A stretch of DNA of 64,000 nucleotides, taken from Vitis vinifera (taxonomy: Eukaryota; Streptophyta; Magnoliopsida; Vitales; Vitaceae). This document shows positions 48,977 to 61,352 of this stretch, piece after piece. A program made the position numbers and the translations under genes. Position 1 is the first letter of the stretch. Every line of letters begins with the position of its first letter. The notes beneath the pieces are model-generated. The model did no database searches and had not been told where the DNA came from. It worked only from the letters and a program-made list of their open reading frames with translations. The DNA lies in assembly GCF_030704535.1 (NCBI RefSeq), contig NC_081810.1:8256501-8320500 (forward strand), given 5' to 3'.

Positions 48977-50790
48977 GGGAGCTGGTTTCGGGAAGGTTCA
49001 TACAGTGGTAATGAATCGCATGGATAAGAGACGATGCCCCCTTGAACACGTAATGACTAATGGGCTGGTACGGTAGATCTTCTAGATTTCTTGACATGAA
49101 ATTACTCATTTATCCTTTCAAAATATCCTAAAGCTTTGCCGCGTTAGATCTAGATGCCCCTGAAAAAAATGACTTGGCAGTTCACACTAATGGCATCTCT
49201 CCACTCGAGTTTGGGTTCAAAGTGGCCTTAAAATATACTTTTTGACCCGCTTTTAAACAAATTTTCAAAATGACCCCTTTTTGTCCCTCTTAAAATGTTT
49301 AGTGCATATTTCATATTTGAAATTATTAAATTAATGCATCCAAATTATGATTTTTTATTTTTTGAAAGAAAGACTAATTTAAGTTATAATTTTACAAAAT
49401 GTTTATAACCCACAAGTACTAATTCTCTCACTTACTTCATTGCTTACTAAAAGTATGAAAAAAATAAATTTAAAATTTCTTCATTTATATAAAAAATAAA
49501 TTTAAAATCTCTGTTGAATTTATTATCTTCACCTCCTGTTTTACTTTTTTTCTTCATTCTGCTTTTTTTACTCTTACCTTTCCTTTCAATAAAAGCAATT
49601 TTTTTTAGGGTTATGTTTGGTTCCTGAAAAGTATCAAGTAAATAAAAAAATGATAACAAAAATAATTTTCTTATATTTGATTGTATTATAAAAATTTTCA
49701 AAGAAAATTAAATTTAATTAAAATTAATTAGAAACTTATGTATTTTTAAATTATTTAATCTTTATATTGATAAATTAAAATAAATAAAATAAGTTTAAAA
49801 TATCAAATAAAAATAATTTATCGATTTTAATTTTAATTTTTAATTTTTTTTCTTATTTTCTTTCTCTCACATTTTTCTTATTTCATGAACGAAACATAGC
49901 CTTAACAACCTCAAAATTAAGGAAAAATTAGAAGTGATCCACTAATACTTGAATGAGAAAGGAAACCCAATTGACTGGCCCCGCTAGAGCAAGAGGCCAA
50001 GAGGCCAAGATCCAAATTGCAGAATTTTTTGACTAAAAGGGGGAAGAGTGGAGTGAAGTCCAAGTCAAAATTTTTGAATGGACTCCAACGAGGTTAATGA
50101 TGAGACCTGATGGAAAAATTTGACTATGAATTAATATTTTAAATTTAAATTCCTCACGAGTCGTGCCCTTTTATGTATGCCTTCGGTTTTAATTTAAGGA
50201 AAAGTTTAGGGTGTTTTCTATGAAAATTTTTAATTTCAATAATTAAAAGTGTATACGATAAAATTTAGACATATATATAAAAGAATAAGAGTAGATAGAG
50301 ACAAAATAAAAATAAAGCAATGGACTGAATTTGATACAATATACCTAAATTTACATGTGACATAGTTGATTCATCGCACTTTTTGATGATATAGTGGAAC
50401 CTGATTTCAATTCCTCAATGAGGTACTCATTGAATGTGGTTGATTCCCATGCAATGTCAACAGCCCAATTTTATTTTTATTTTTTCCCACTATATTGGTT
50501 TTCTAGAAAATATATGTTTAATTTTTCATAAAAAGATATATTTAAAAAATTAGATATAATTAAAATTTTAAATTATTTAATCCTTTCTTCACCCTTTGCA
50601 TTTTCCCTTGAAATTTTCAAGAACCATTAAACAATAGGGTTAATGCCCATGATTTTTATTTCCAAAAGTAAAAGGGACATATGTATAAAATGTATTGTCA
50701 TTACCATTGGGAACTTTTTTTTTTTTTTTTTTTATAATTGTGCACCTCGACTAATCCCTTAGGTTTTTTTATAATGGCGCACCTCCCACA

Positions 50791-50897
50791 GGGCTTTGAA
50801 GTTAACGATAGGATAAACCTCGAGTGATCTTGAGGGGACCCATAGGGCTCTAAAGTTAACGACCGGATAAACCTCGGGTGGCCCTAAGGGGACTCAA
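50791..50897. repeat. 54-bp imperfect tandem duplication
   Basis: Both copies contain AAGTTAACGA and GGATAAACCTCG followed by GGGGAC; they start at 50791 and 50845. Surrounding DNA is of ordinary composition. Origin unknown. Confidence 0.8.
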
Positions 50898-51221
50898 ACT
50901 GATGATCATTGGGAAACAAACCCAAGACGGGACCAACCATTTATGTTTTGTTTTTTGGTTCACTCTTTTATGATCTAGTTTAAGAGGTCAGAGGTGGGGG
51001 GCTGCAACTGAAGCTTAAAACCAAACAAGGATGTCCCTATCATGCTTGTAGTAGAAACAGAGGCAAACCTGATTCAGTCTCCATTAGTTAGAATTCCCAT
51101 CTAAACTGAAACTCTTGGCCAACTTTTTGGCCAAACCGGTCTTGTCTGCAGCATCACAGGGGTACAGTATCTGGGCATGGGACCATAAGCACTCCGTTAG
51201 CCGGTAAAAGGCCAAGATTTA

Positions 51222-51498
51222 AGTGGTGTTTGTTTTTTTGACTTTTTGCTAAAAACCATTTAATTTTAGAATTTAGGTTGTTTGTTTTTTTACTTTTTCA
51301 TGACTTATTATAAACTTTTTACTAAATAGAAAAAGTCAAAATACGTGACTTTTTCTAAATAAAAAAAATAATATAATGGTTTTTTTTACTTTTTAATACT
51401 TAATAAAAATAAAATACTACAAAAACAAACAACCTAATATTTAATACTATTAAGTATTAAAATTCTATTTAGAATTAAGTAAAAAAACAAACACCACC
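51222..51498. mobile_element. Foldback MITE, PIF/Harbinger-like
   Basis: Terminal inverted repeats GTGGTGTTTGTTTTTTT (51223 on) and its complement ending at 51497 are nearly perfect. TTA flanks both sides (51219-51221 and 51499-51501), the target duplication typical of PIF/Harbinger elements. A second, inner inverted pair (TAGGTTGTTTGTTTTT against its complement) sits inside. The element is 277 bp with no coding capacity, and it ends 80 bp beyond the FBL3 stop codon, so it is probably in or next to that gene's 3' UTR. Confidence 0.7.
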
Positions 51499-51578
51499 TT
51501 AGTATATAAGGTGAAGAAGTACAGGCCATCTAACCTCTGTTTCCTGAGATGGGGGGCTTTAGGAACTGTAATTGCCCA

Positions 51579-54500
51579 TCATCCTAGATGCAGCTTCCAT
51601 TCCATGGGGTCTGTTTCCACCTGTCAACCAAGACAGACAACTTGAGAACCATCATTCATCATTTTTGACAGCAGTTTTTCCAAGTGTGAGTACAAATTTT
51701 AGGACAATCAAAGAGTTTGCTGGATCATTTTGAGTATTTTTTTTTTTTTTGAGATCTGATTCCTTACGTAAACCTCTAGAATTCCCTATCCATTTGTCAA
51801 CCTGCTGACATTTGACAGACCTACCAATAGTGAAGTTGCTCAAATCAACATTTGTTTCTTGTTTAATTTCTTTTTCTTTTTTTCACCGACAGGATACGCA
51901 AGACAGGTAGTTTGTGGGGTATCGATCAATAAATATAGGTAGGCAAGGCACAGGCATATTAGATTGTCATTTCGTAATGATCAAATTCATCAAAAGGTAT
52001 ACAAGTGTGTCCTGTCCACCAGAGAGGGTAACAGGCAACTGGGTGTCTTTTGCTTGCCAAAGAGAAACGAAAATTTGAAATCTTACATCCACCAGCACAA
52101 TGAATTCAAGGAAATAGACGGAGAATAAGTTAAATCTAAATTCAACTTTTCGGACTTCTTTCATGGTGCTTATTAATGAGATCAAAGTTGACTAGAAAAT
52201 TGGGCACAGATACTTAAAACTACAATGAAATGAGAAAAATTGAAGTACCTGTGTGGTGGCTTTGTCCCTCCATTGAAACACACAACCGCGGGATTGCATG
52301 TGATCAAGAAGGGAATGGGGGAGCAGTCGCTTAAAAAATCTGTGAAGCTTCACTTTCATTAGTCCTTTGCATGCCAACAGAGCAGCTGCGAGGCCATTTG
52401 AAGTCAATCCTGTCAAGTGCAGGATAGTTATGTTCTGTAGGGAGCTAATGCTGGCCAGTGCCAGGAGCCCCACATCTGTCACAGAACAATATGAGAAGTT
52501 GATCTGCACGAAATAAATGAACAATTGTCATTAGTTGAGTGTGTCATCCTTAAGTACTCCAACTAACCAGATGTGGGAAAACTAGAGTTACCTGCTTGAG
52601 ATTTTGAGAAAATTGAGCAAGTGGAACCATTCCAACATCATTAATATGATGACATTTTTTTATGTCAAGCATCATAAGCTGCCTACATCCCAGAGCAATG
52701 GCTGATAAACCAACTGATGAGACACCAGGGCATCCTCGAATTTCTAGTGCTTTCAACCTCAAACATTTTGACAATGATTCTAAGGATGCATCTGTAACTT
52801 TATCACAATAAGCTGTGTTTATCATCTCCAGATCAGGACAACCATGAGCAATTGCTTCAATGCCCACATCGGTTATACAAATGCACCTGAATAAGATAAA
52901 AACAGTTCAATTACCATCCAACAGAAACCTTAGCCCTTTTAAAAGGAACCTCATCAAACATTATGCTGAAAACAAGTTCAGAAATGACTGACTTCAACAG
53001 ACATACTGCTGACCTAAAGATACCTGTCCTTATGTTAGCAATTCTAGCAAAGAAGGAAAATCCCTACTTCTACATTGGGAATTCCTACCTATCTTAATTG
53101 TGTGTACAAAAACTATTACCAGAACTTGCACTAAATATCAAAATGATAAGGGACATACAACCAGTACATCTCTGTAAGGTTCAAAACTTCAAATCTCGTC
53201 ATGCTAAATAGCATATACCAGCAGCGTTGACAAAAAATTGAAGTAAACAATAGAAACTCAGAAGCTTAAGAGTAAAATTTGACTTCACAAAATAGGTTTT
53301 TCAATTCAAATCTTGTTTCCTTTTGTCCATCTCTTTCACACACAAACATGTGTGGAGCATGTCCTTGCAGCAGTCAGTTCTAAATGAGCTAGAAAAAGGT
53401 GTTGAAAATTCACAAACCTGTACAAATCAATCTCGGTAAGCTTTGGACAACCAGTTCCAACATGGGCGATTCCATCATCAGTTATTTTTAGGCAAATCCC
53501 TAGTTTTAAACTAGAAAGTTTGGAACACCTTGCAATGGACTTCAAACCTGCATAAATGATGTAAAATAAATCATCTAAAATAACTGTGAGTTTTACACAT
53601 GGCAGGTAAGATGCAATGTGAAATATACCCTCATCGTCAATTTCATTATCTGTGACATCCAGTTCCTCCAAGAATTGACAACACTGTCCAATCAACACAA
53701 AAGCTTCACTCTGAACCAGGCTACATGACTCCATCCTAAGGGAAGTGAGGCAGGTGCAAGAATTTGTTATGCTGTTTATAGAGACTTGAGTTATCTTGCG
53801 ACAGCATGTGATGTCCAGCTTCCTCAATTCTTGGTGTCCCTGTACAATCAAGGAGAGACCCTCATCTGTCACTCCTGAGCACTTACTTAGGCTCAGCTCC
53901 TTGAGAGATGCACACCAATTTCCAATGGCCTTCATCCCAGAACATGTAACAATGCAACCATCTAATCTAATAGATTGCAGGTTCGAAAAATACTGCAAAC
54001 ATTTTGCTAGATCAAGTGTGACCTGAACCACCATTATAGATAAAAGCAATGAGCCACTTGGAAATATTCCAAATTACAAAAACAAAAAGAAGAAAAAAAA
54101 ATCAGCACTACAAGTTTCAGACTCACAGGAGGACCATATGATATGTTAAACTGCCTTAGGCATTCAGCACCATTAGTTATAAAGGACAGTCCATAATGAC
54201 TGATACAAGGACAATTTGACATATTAAGCACCTGCAGAAAAACCAAAGTGAAAAATTTTCAGTTCAAAATGTGTGTATTGAAAATCCCATGTCGGAAAGG
54301 TGATACGCCAGTAACGCACTACAACACAACACTTTTAAGTTTGGTAATGAAAGACAGATACCTCAAGTGACTTGCAACCTTGTTTTAGGTTTGTGAGGCC
54401 ATCAAGATCGATATGAAAGCATCCTACAAGAACCAAATCTTCAAGATGTTGAAGTTGCAGGACAGATGGAAGACATTTCTTTGTGATCTGCAATTTGAAG

Positions 54501-55911
54501 ATCAGTTTGATACAATTTCCATATAGTAGCTGAACCTCACACATAAACACATCGAGATTGAAGAATGTGCATTTGATCCAAGCACGCTTGCAACATATTG
54601 AACTAAAAATAAATTAACTTGCAGTTTTATCACCACCCTATTATTCAGTTCTGACCAGCTATGCTACATTGGTACCAGGACCGCCCTTCATACGCATCGT
54701 TGAGAACCAAATTTTTGGTTTTTCATACTTCTAATGAAAAATTAAGAAATAGTTTGCAAAAAAATCTTCCACTTTTTTCCAGATGGTTTTCTTAAAAGCT
54801 ACAGGCAATAAGTTCATGAACAAGGAAAAACAGTAGAAATAGACAGATCATCAACAGCACTAAATATCAAAAAGCACACAACAACAACATTAAAAACGTG
54901 TACCATAAGGTAAATCTACACTAGTGATTGCATCAAACGCTGCTAAAAGTTTCAGCAAAGAAATTTCCTGACTGGTTGCTGGGAAAATGTAGGAAACTGG
55001 AAGGAAAATGCAATAATTTGGAAACCCCAAAATTTTCTTACATGGGACCCAGGGAACAAAATCCTCCGCTAATCGTGCTTAACTTTTTGGCTTCGTTAAT
55101 ACAAGATTTCCACTTTCTTTTCTACAAGCCAAAAACCTCTTTAAACGAACATATAATATGGATTCAAAATTTTAGTGTCTTCCCTTTTCCTACATTTTCT
55201 CAGCAACCAAAAGGAGAGTCAAAGAGAGAAAAGGAAGAAAATCAGAATTACCGGTAAGTAAGAGAGATCCAAACAACGGATCTCCTTGCACTTCATAGCG
55301 ATCAAACCAACGCCCAAATCACCAACACGTAAACACCACTTCAAGTTAATCAATCTCAGCTTCCTACACCCAACTGCTATACATCCAATCCCAATATCCG
55401 AAACCAGCTTACACCTCACTAACCACAACCTCTCCAAATTCTTCGCCTTGGCGATCGCTGCAGCCCCGGAGTCCGTAAATTCAGTTGCATTAGACAAATC
55501 AATCTCAACCAGATCCGAGCAGTTCATCACCAACTTTGAGAACCCCACATTCGCGAAAAACATCGATGGAGAAAGCTTAATAGACCGCAGAGTTGACTTA
55601 CACAGCGACAATATCACATCCCACGAATCGCCCTCATTGAGAGGACAGAGAGAGAGGTCGAGATGATCGATAACGGGGTAACGGAGGAGAATCCGACGGA
55701 GTAAATCGGAGCGGAGAGGCTTGAGGGTTTTGCGGTGGCGAGATTCGACGGAGTAGAAGGACTTGCAGACCAGCGAGAAGGATTTCCTGGAAAATGGGTC
55801 GTGGCCGAGAAAATCGAGGATTGCAAAGATGATTTCATCGGTGACAAGGGTGAAGGGGTTGGTGAAGCGTTGTTGTTTCTGCTGCCGCTGCATTCCTTTA
55901 TATGTCTTCAT
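51579..55911 (-). CDS. FBL3: F-box/LRR-repeat protein, FBL3 type
   Basis: Eight exons: 55911-55252, 54487-54362, 54231-54127, 54022-53629, 53547-53418, 52886-52592, 52503-52249 and 51620-51579. Junctions are GT-AG and the frame holds throughout, giving 668 residues, close to the roughly 665 of Arabidopsis FBL3. An F-box lies at about residues 15-60 ([25 protein letters not shown]). After it run about 18-20 Cys-containing leucine-rich repeats of the type L-x-x-L-x-L-x-x-C-x-x-I-T-D. The last exon is only 42 nt and codes [13 protein letters not shown] then stop; the end of exon 7 ([12 protein letters not shown]) needs it, because reading through the donor gives an unrelated tail. The protein should recruit substrates to an SCF E3 ubiquitin ligase. 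Substrate unknown. An in-frame ATG at 55893 is a possible alternative start. Confidence 0.93.
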
Positions 55912-56693
55912 GAATCTGAAGTGGATTCAGTGTTCATGAATACGAGGAAAAAATAAAAAATGATGGGAGCTGTTGAGAAGAAACAGGGGGATTTGGATTT
56001 GGAATAGAATTTGGATTTAGATTTTTGTGAAGAATGCGTGAAGACGGTTGTGTGACAACCGTTAACAGAAAATGGTGGCTCAACTGGTGGAAGCTGAATC
56101 TAGCTCTCAGTTCAGTTAGGAAGGATGGTATGAGGAGGACCATGTAAATGTAGAATTACGGTGTTGCCCTTGGTTCCGGCTTCAGTGTCAGTCTGGCTTC
56201 TTTTCTAAATGACAATATCACCCTCTTGTGGTGCAACAGCTCATTTGAATTCAACATTTAAAGGTAAACAAGAATAATATTACATGCGATTTAAGAAAAC
56301 AATTTAATGTTACTAATTTTTTCACTTTTAAAAATAAAAAATAATAGTATCTTCTACATAAAATTTAATTGTCAACTATATATAGATTTATTTTTATATT
56401 TTTTAAATTTAAGATATATTAATTTTACACAAGAATATTATCAGCAATGCTCTCAAATCTATTCTCATCCATGCATGACCATTGCATCAAATCATACCTA
56501 AATTTTCTTCCGTTATTGAATTATTCGATATTGTTTTTAGGAATAGTTCAGTTGTGGAGGGTATTAGGGTGTAATTAGGAGTGATGAGTAAGGGGGGTTT
56601 GGTCTCTCCAATAATAATAAAAAGGCATAGGCTGGGAGTAGTTTGGGGAATAGAGGAAGATTTGGCAGCATCACCAACACAACTTGGCCATAA

Positions 56694-56723
56694 TGGTAAT
56701 TAATAATAATAATAATAATAATA
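56694..56723. repeat. (TAA)n microsatellite
   Basis: About nine TAA/AAT repeats in a row. Confidence 0.9.
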
Positions 56724-58051
56724 GGTAGAAGAGGCCAAGAGGGGAGCCAAGTAGTGGAGGCGATCTCATTTGGGGCAGAAACATATGAGGGAGGACAGAC
56801 TAAGTGCGCCCTGGTACCACGGCATCCTCACGTTACGATACCTGGCACAAAATCCATATTTTATAATATATATTTTTTAATCCAGCTTCCTTTTCAATGG
56901 CCGGAGTGTAAGGTATCTTCCTCCCTAGGAGTGGGGTCATTTTCTACTCCACTTAGCTGCGTCTCTTTCAGAAAATGGAGGGCCGGTTTCACGGATAAAA
57001 CTATGGGAGAATTGTTTGGTGGGCCAGCCAAAATTGACATTTGTTGTATATAATTTTCATAATTTCATATAAGTTTTTTTTTTTTTTATTACACCACTAT
57101 TCATGCAACCATAATAATTCTATTTTAATAATTTAGATTTTTCATTATTTTTAAAAAAAATTATAAATAATTGAAAATCAGCATTATTTTCTATTTTAAA
57201 TTATAAATAAAAAAATTATGTTCAAAAACTATTTTTAAAAATACTTTCTAAAAAAATGGTAATATGATTTATATTTTTCTATATTTTCTTTTTGAAAAAA
57301 CGTTTAATTAAAAAATGAAAACTATTTTTAAAAATAAAAATTGAAAACCTTGTTTAGTACTATTTTTTAGATGAAAATAATAAAAAGAATTAAATTTCAT
57401 TTATTGATTATCTATTTTTATTTTTTTTCATTAGTTATTTTAATAATAAAATAAAAAATATATAGTATGTTTACAATTAAACAAAGAAATTGATCAATTA
57501 TGTGTTTTTTATGGGACTATCTTTTACATGAAAAATAATTAAATAACTAAATTATATATATTTATTACTCTTTTTAACTTTTTTTTATTTTTTTATTTTT
57601 TGTCTAATAGAAAATTTTAATATATCCATAATTAACAAAGTAATAAATCAATTGTGCACATTTTAATCTATTAAAATAAATTACTTTCTAATTTAAATAA
57701 ATAAAATGAAATAAGTAAATAAATTTGGGGTTATTTCTATTTTTTAACATATCTTATATCAATATTTTTTATGGTTAAATAAATTTTTTATTTTTTTTCT
57801 TTAATTTCAAAAATAAAATGAAATAAATAAATAAATTTGGTATTTTCTAACTGATCTTATATTCATATTTCTTATGGTTAAATAAAAATTTTATTCTTTT
57901 TTCTTTATTTCCAAAAATAAAAGGAAATAAATAAATAAACTTGACTTAAATAATAGTTTTTAAGTAATTTCTTTGTCTTATTTTTAATTACATTTTGCAT
58001 TGAAAATAAAATAAAATAATGTTTTATTTGTTTTAATTATTTTAAATGTCA

Positions 58052-59290
58052 AACTATTGGGAACATAGTTTACACACTTGTGTGGATATAATTTATACAT
58101 ATATATGAAATTTATACCATTATACAAGGTTATTACATTAATTGTACAAATGATGTACAAAATTGTACATTTTGAACGACTTTTTTTTTTCTTGTCATTT
58201 AAAGATTATACGTTCTCCTATCACAAATTCTTTTATTTTATGTACTTTATTTAACTCGCATATAACAATTCAAATACTTACCTTAATAATGATGTTTAGA
58301 AAAAAAATTATTTTTTTGTTTTATATTATTTTTTAAATCAAACAATTGAAAACATGGTTCACACATCATATGTGGCACATAATGTATACATATAGATGAA
58401 ATTTGCACCATTGTACAAGGGTGTTATATTAACTATACAAGATAAATGTTCAATTGGACAAGGCAAATGTTCTAACTGTACAAGATAAATGTTCTAACTA
58501 TACAAGGGGTATACAAGGCTATCATTTGTAAAAGATTTTAATCAATTTTAGACAACTTTTTTTTTGTCTTGTCATCTAAGGATTGCACACTCTTAAGGCA
58601 CACATTCCTCTATTACACACTCATGTTATGCACTTTATTTAACTCGCACATGATAATTCGAATACTTATCCCACTAATGATGTTTGAGATAAAATTTTGT
58701 TTTTCCATCTTCCACTATTTTTTGAAACAAACAAATGAAAACATGGTTAACCTACCTATGGTTACACATTGAGTAGGGGGTATATAGAATTTGAGTCACT
58801 GTACAAGGTATTTACACTAAGTGTACATGACAAATATACTAACCGTACAAGGGTGTACAAGACTATTATTTGTGAAAGATTTTAAGTAATTCTGGAAAAC
58901 TTGTTTGTTTATTTCCCCTAATCGATGATAAATAACATTCCTTACACACATTGGTCAACATACATTTATCTCATGCACTTTATCTAACTTGTATATGGTC
59001 ATTTGAATAGGTACCTCACTTATGATGATTGTAAAACAAAATTATACAACAATTTTTCTTCTTTTTAAAACCAAACCAATGCAAACATAGTTAACCGACC
59101 TATTGTCAGATATTCATGAGATGATGTATGAAATTTGAGTTATTGTACAAGGGTATTACATTAACTGTATAAAACAAATTTACCAATTGTACAGGGGTGT
59201 ACAAGACCACTTTTTGTTAAGGATTTCAAGTGATTTTGAAAGACTTTCCAATTTTTTTCTACTCAAAGATTTTTTTCCCCACTCAAATTC
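58052..59290. repeat. Degenerate tandem array, about four units of 290-390 bp
   Basis: Units begin near 58052, 58340, 58729 and 59073, each with an AAACATGGTT-like start, then GAAATTTGCACCATTGTACA-type text, TTAACTGTACA, GGTGTACAAGAC, and later TTTAACTCGCA and AATGATGTTT. Divergence between units is substantial. Unit 2 has an internal short expansion of GATAAATGTTCTAAC around 58443-58505. No coding capacity. Confidence 0.7.
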
Positions 59291-61352
59291 TCTCACTCAA
59301 GAATTGTTTGGAATTTTATTTTTAAATTTCATTATCAAAATTTTGTAATTGCATATTTTGTTTTTGTAGTTTTACAATGTTCTTTCTTTCCACTATTTTT
59401 CTTTTGTGTGAAATTTTATCCAAATGAATCTATATTTAAAATTATAATCATATTTATCAATTTATTTTACTAAGATTATCTTTAATTCTTTTAATATATT
59501 TATACTCATTTATTTAAAAAATGAAAAACCATTTTTTTTTGTAAACATATTCTATGACCTTTCAAGTCAAAAATTAGATAAGTTTGAAAGTCAATAAAAA
59601 AATTAAATTAAATACCACTTTCAATAATTTTTAGATAAAATTTTATATAATATATTTTATTTGAAATATAATTTTTAAAGTTTAACTAAAAATTGTATTG
59701 ACAATTTTCTTGTTGTGAGTCAAAATACTTTGCATTAGTCTATCTAGATAAGAAAAATTATTAATATAATATTAGAACTTCATATCTTAGTTATTTTTTT
59801 CAATAAATTTATCTTTTTAAAAATTTTAAAATAAAAATATTAATAATAAAGTGGTATTTTTAAATTAAAGTGAAGTGAAGTGATAGTCAATTTTTAAAAT
59901 TTTTAAAATATGGTTAATGTAGAAAATATAAAAAATAATTAAAAATAAGAAAAAAATATAAGTGAAAGGGTAATTTAATTTAAAATAAAAAATGAAAATT
60001 AAACTAAAAGGTAAATACAAAAAGATAAAAAATATTTGGATGAAAAATCCCAAAATTTTTATCATTGCTTATAATAAGAGCAAAAAGATTCAATATCTTT
60101 AAAAATGAAAAACAAAAAAAAAATCATTGCTTTTTATTTGACATAAAATAGAAATATAGATCGGAAGAAAAAGAAAAAAAAAGTTAGAAATGAGTAATAC
60201 TTAATAGGAAATAGAAAAGGAAAAAAAAAGCACAAAAAAATTAAAATTCACACTCACTTGTGCCTATGTAAAGGTTAAGAGTATTTTAGGAATTAATGAA
60301 AGACAATATCCTTCATCTTAATTTCCATACTTTGTTTGGATCTTGGGCTTAAATGTGAATGACATATAGACCAAATGTTAATTTTTGGGCTTAGCTGGAC
60401 CCAAAACACAATTCTCCTAAAAACACTATTTATTTAAAAAAAAATTGAAAATTTAGATATGAGAAATAATTTTGTAATCATATTATATAGTACAAAAATT
60501 TATAAAATAATTTTCATCTTTTTAATTATTGTTTAAAACAACTTACAAAAAAAAAAAAAAATCTCAAAATTATTCTAAAAAACAACTCAGTTTTAGAATA
60601 AGTTTCAAAAAAATCTGTTTTTACAACAGTTTTCAAACAAATTGCATTAACATTCTAACTGATCAAACCAAGAACATTACCCCTGCCATTGCACAGATAC
60701 TCCACATATTTAGGACAAGTAGTGTCCATTTTCAAAACATCAAGGCTTTCATTTACAAAACATCGCGGCTATTGGGAAATGTTTTAAAAAACAACTCTTG
60801 ATGGCATTTTTTCAAAATCATTTTTAAAAATCATCTTATAATATTTTGTGGAACAAAAATTTATTTAAAAACTTCTACTTTTTCTATATATTATCTAAAA
60901 ATACTTTATTTTCCATTTTTAATAATAAAAAATCACTTTCCATTTTTCTGATTGTCAATTCTTTTTTTTGTTTTTTTGTTTTTAAAAATAAAAACTTGTT
61001 TTCAAAAAGAGTTAGCCAAGAGACTGCCCAAACCTCAGAATCTCCACCTTCCATGGCAACTCATCGGGTTGCTGAGAAGATTTGGAGGTGGCTTCACCTC
61101 ATTTGAGAGAGTGCCCAGTCCAAGTCAGGCAAAAAGGTACAATTGGTGAAAGTTTCAATAATGAAACGTACGTTTCTTTCTCATTGCATTTCCTGTTCTG
61201 TTACTTCAATGTGAAAATCAAACAAATGGATACAGCTTCTACAACTAGTTTTCCCAAACATCTACATGATTATAACATGCATCAAAATCTCTGAAACTAT
61301 TACATTTCCTCTGCAAGCAAAGGCCACTTCTTGCCACCAAGGAAAACGCTAG

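Larger units (their letters stand above)
48368..51578. other. Region between WRKY33 upstream side and FBL3 3' end
   Basis: Contains W-box motifs (48575-48597 and 48904-48909), a 71-bp tandem duplication (48835-48976), an AT-rich stretch (49.3-50.7 kb), a 54-bp tandem duplication (50791-50897) and a foldback MITE (51222-51498). No gene is supported. Confidence 0.6.
55912..61352. other. AT-rich intergenic region between FBL3 and U2B''
   Basis: 5.4 kb. It holds the FBL3 promoter, a (TAA)n microsatellite at about 56694-56723, A/T-rich degenerate repeats, the tandem array at 58.05-59.29 kb, and from about 61.1 kb the 3' UTR of U2B''. A frame at 56754-57053 has no recognisable family and is not called. 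Confidence 0.6.

Noticed and set aside
52192-52248. FBL3 ending by read-through after exon 7
   Set aside because: The tail is unlike the family, whereas splicing to 51620 restores the expected C terminus. The alternative 29-bp intron is too short for plants.
56754-57053. 99-codon + strand frame
   Set aside because: No family recognised; composition is consistent with a chance frame in a less AT-rich patch.
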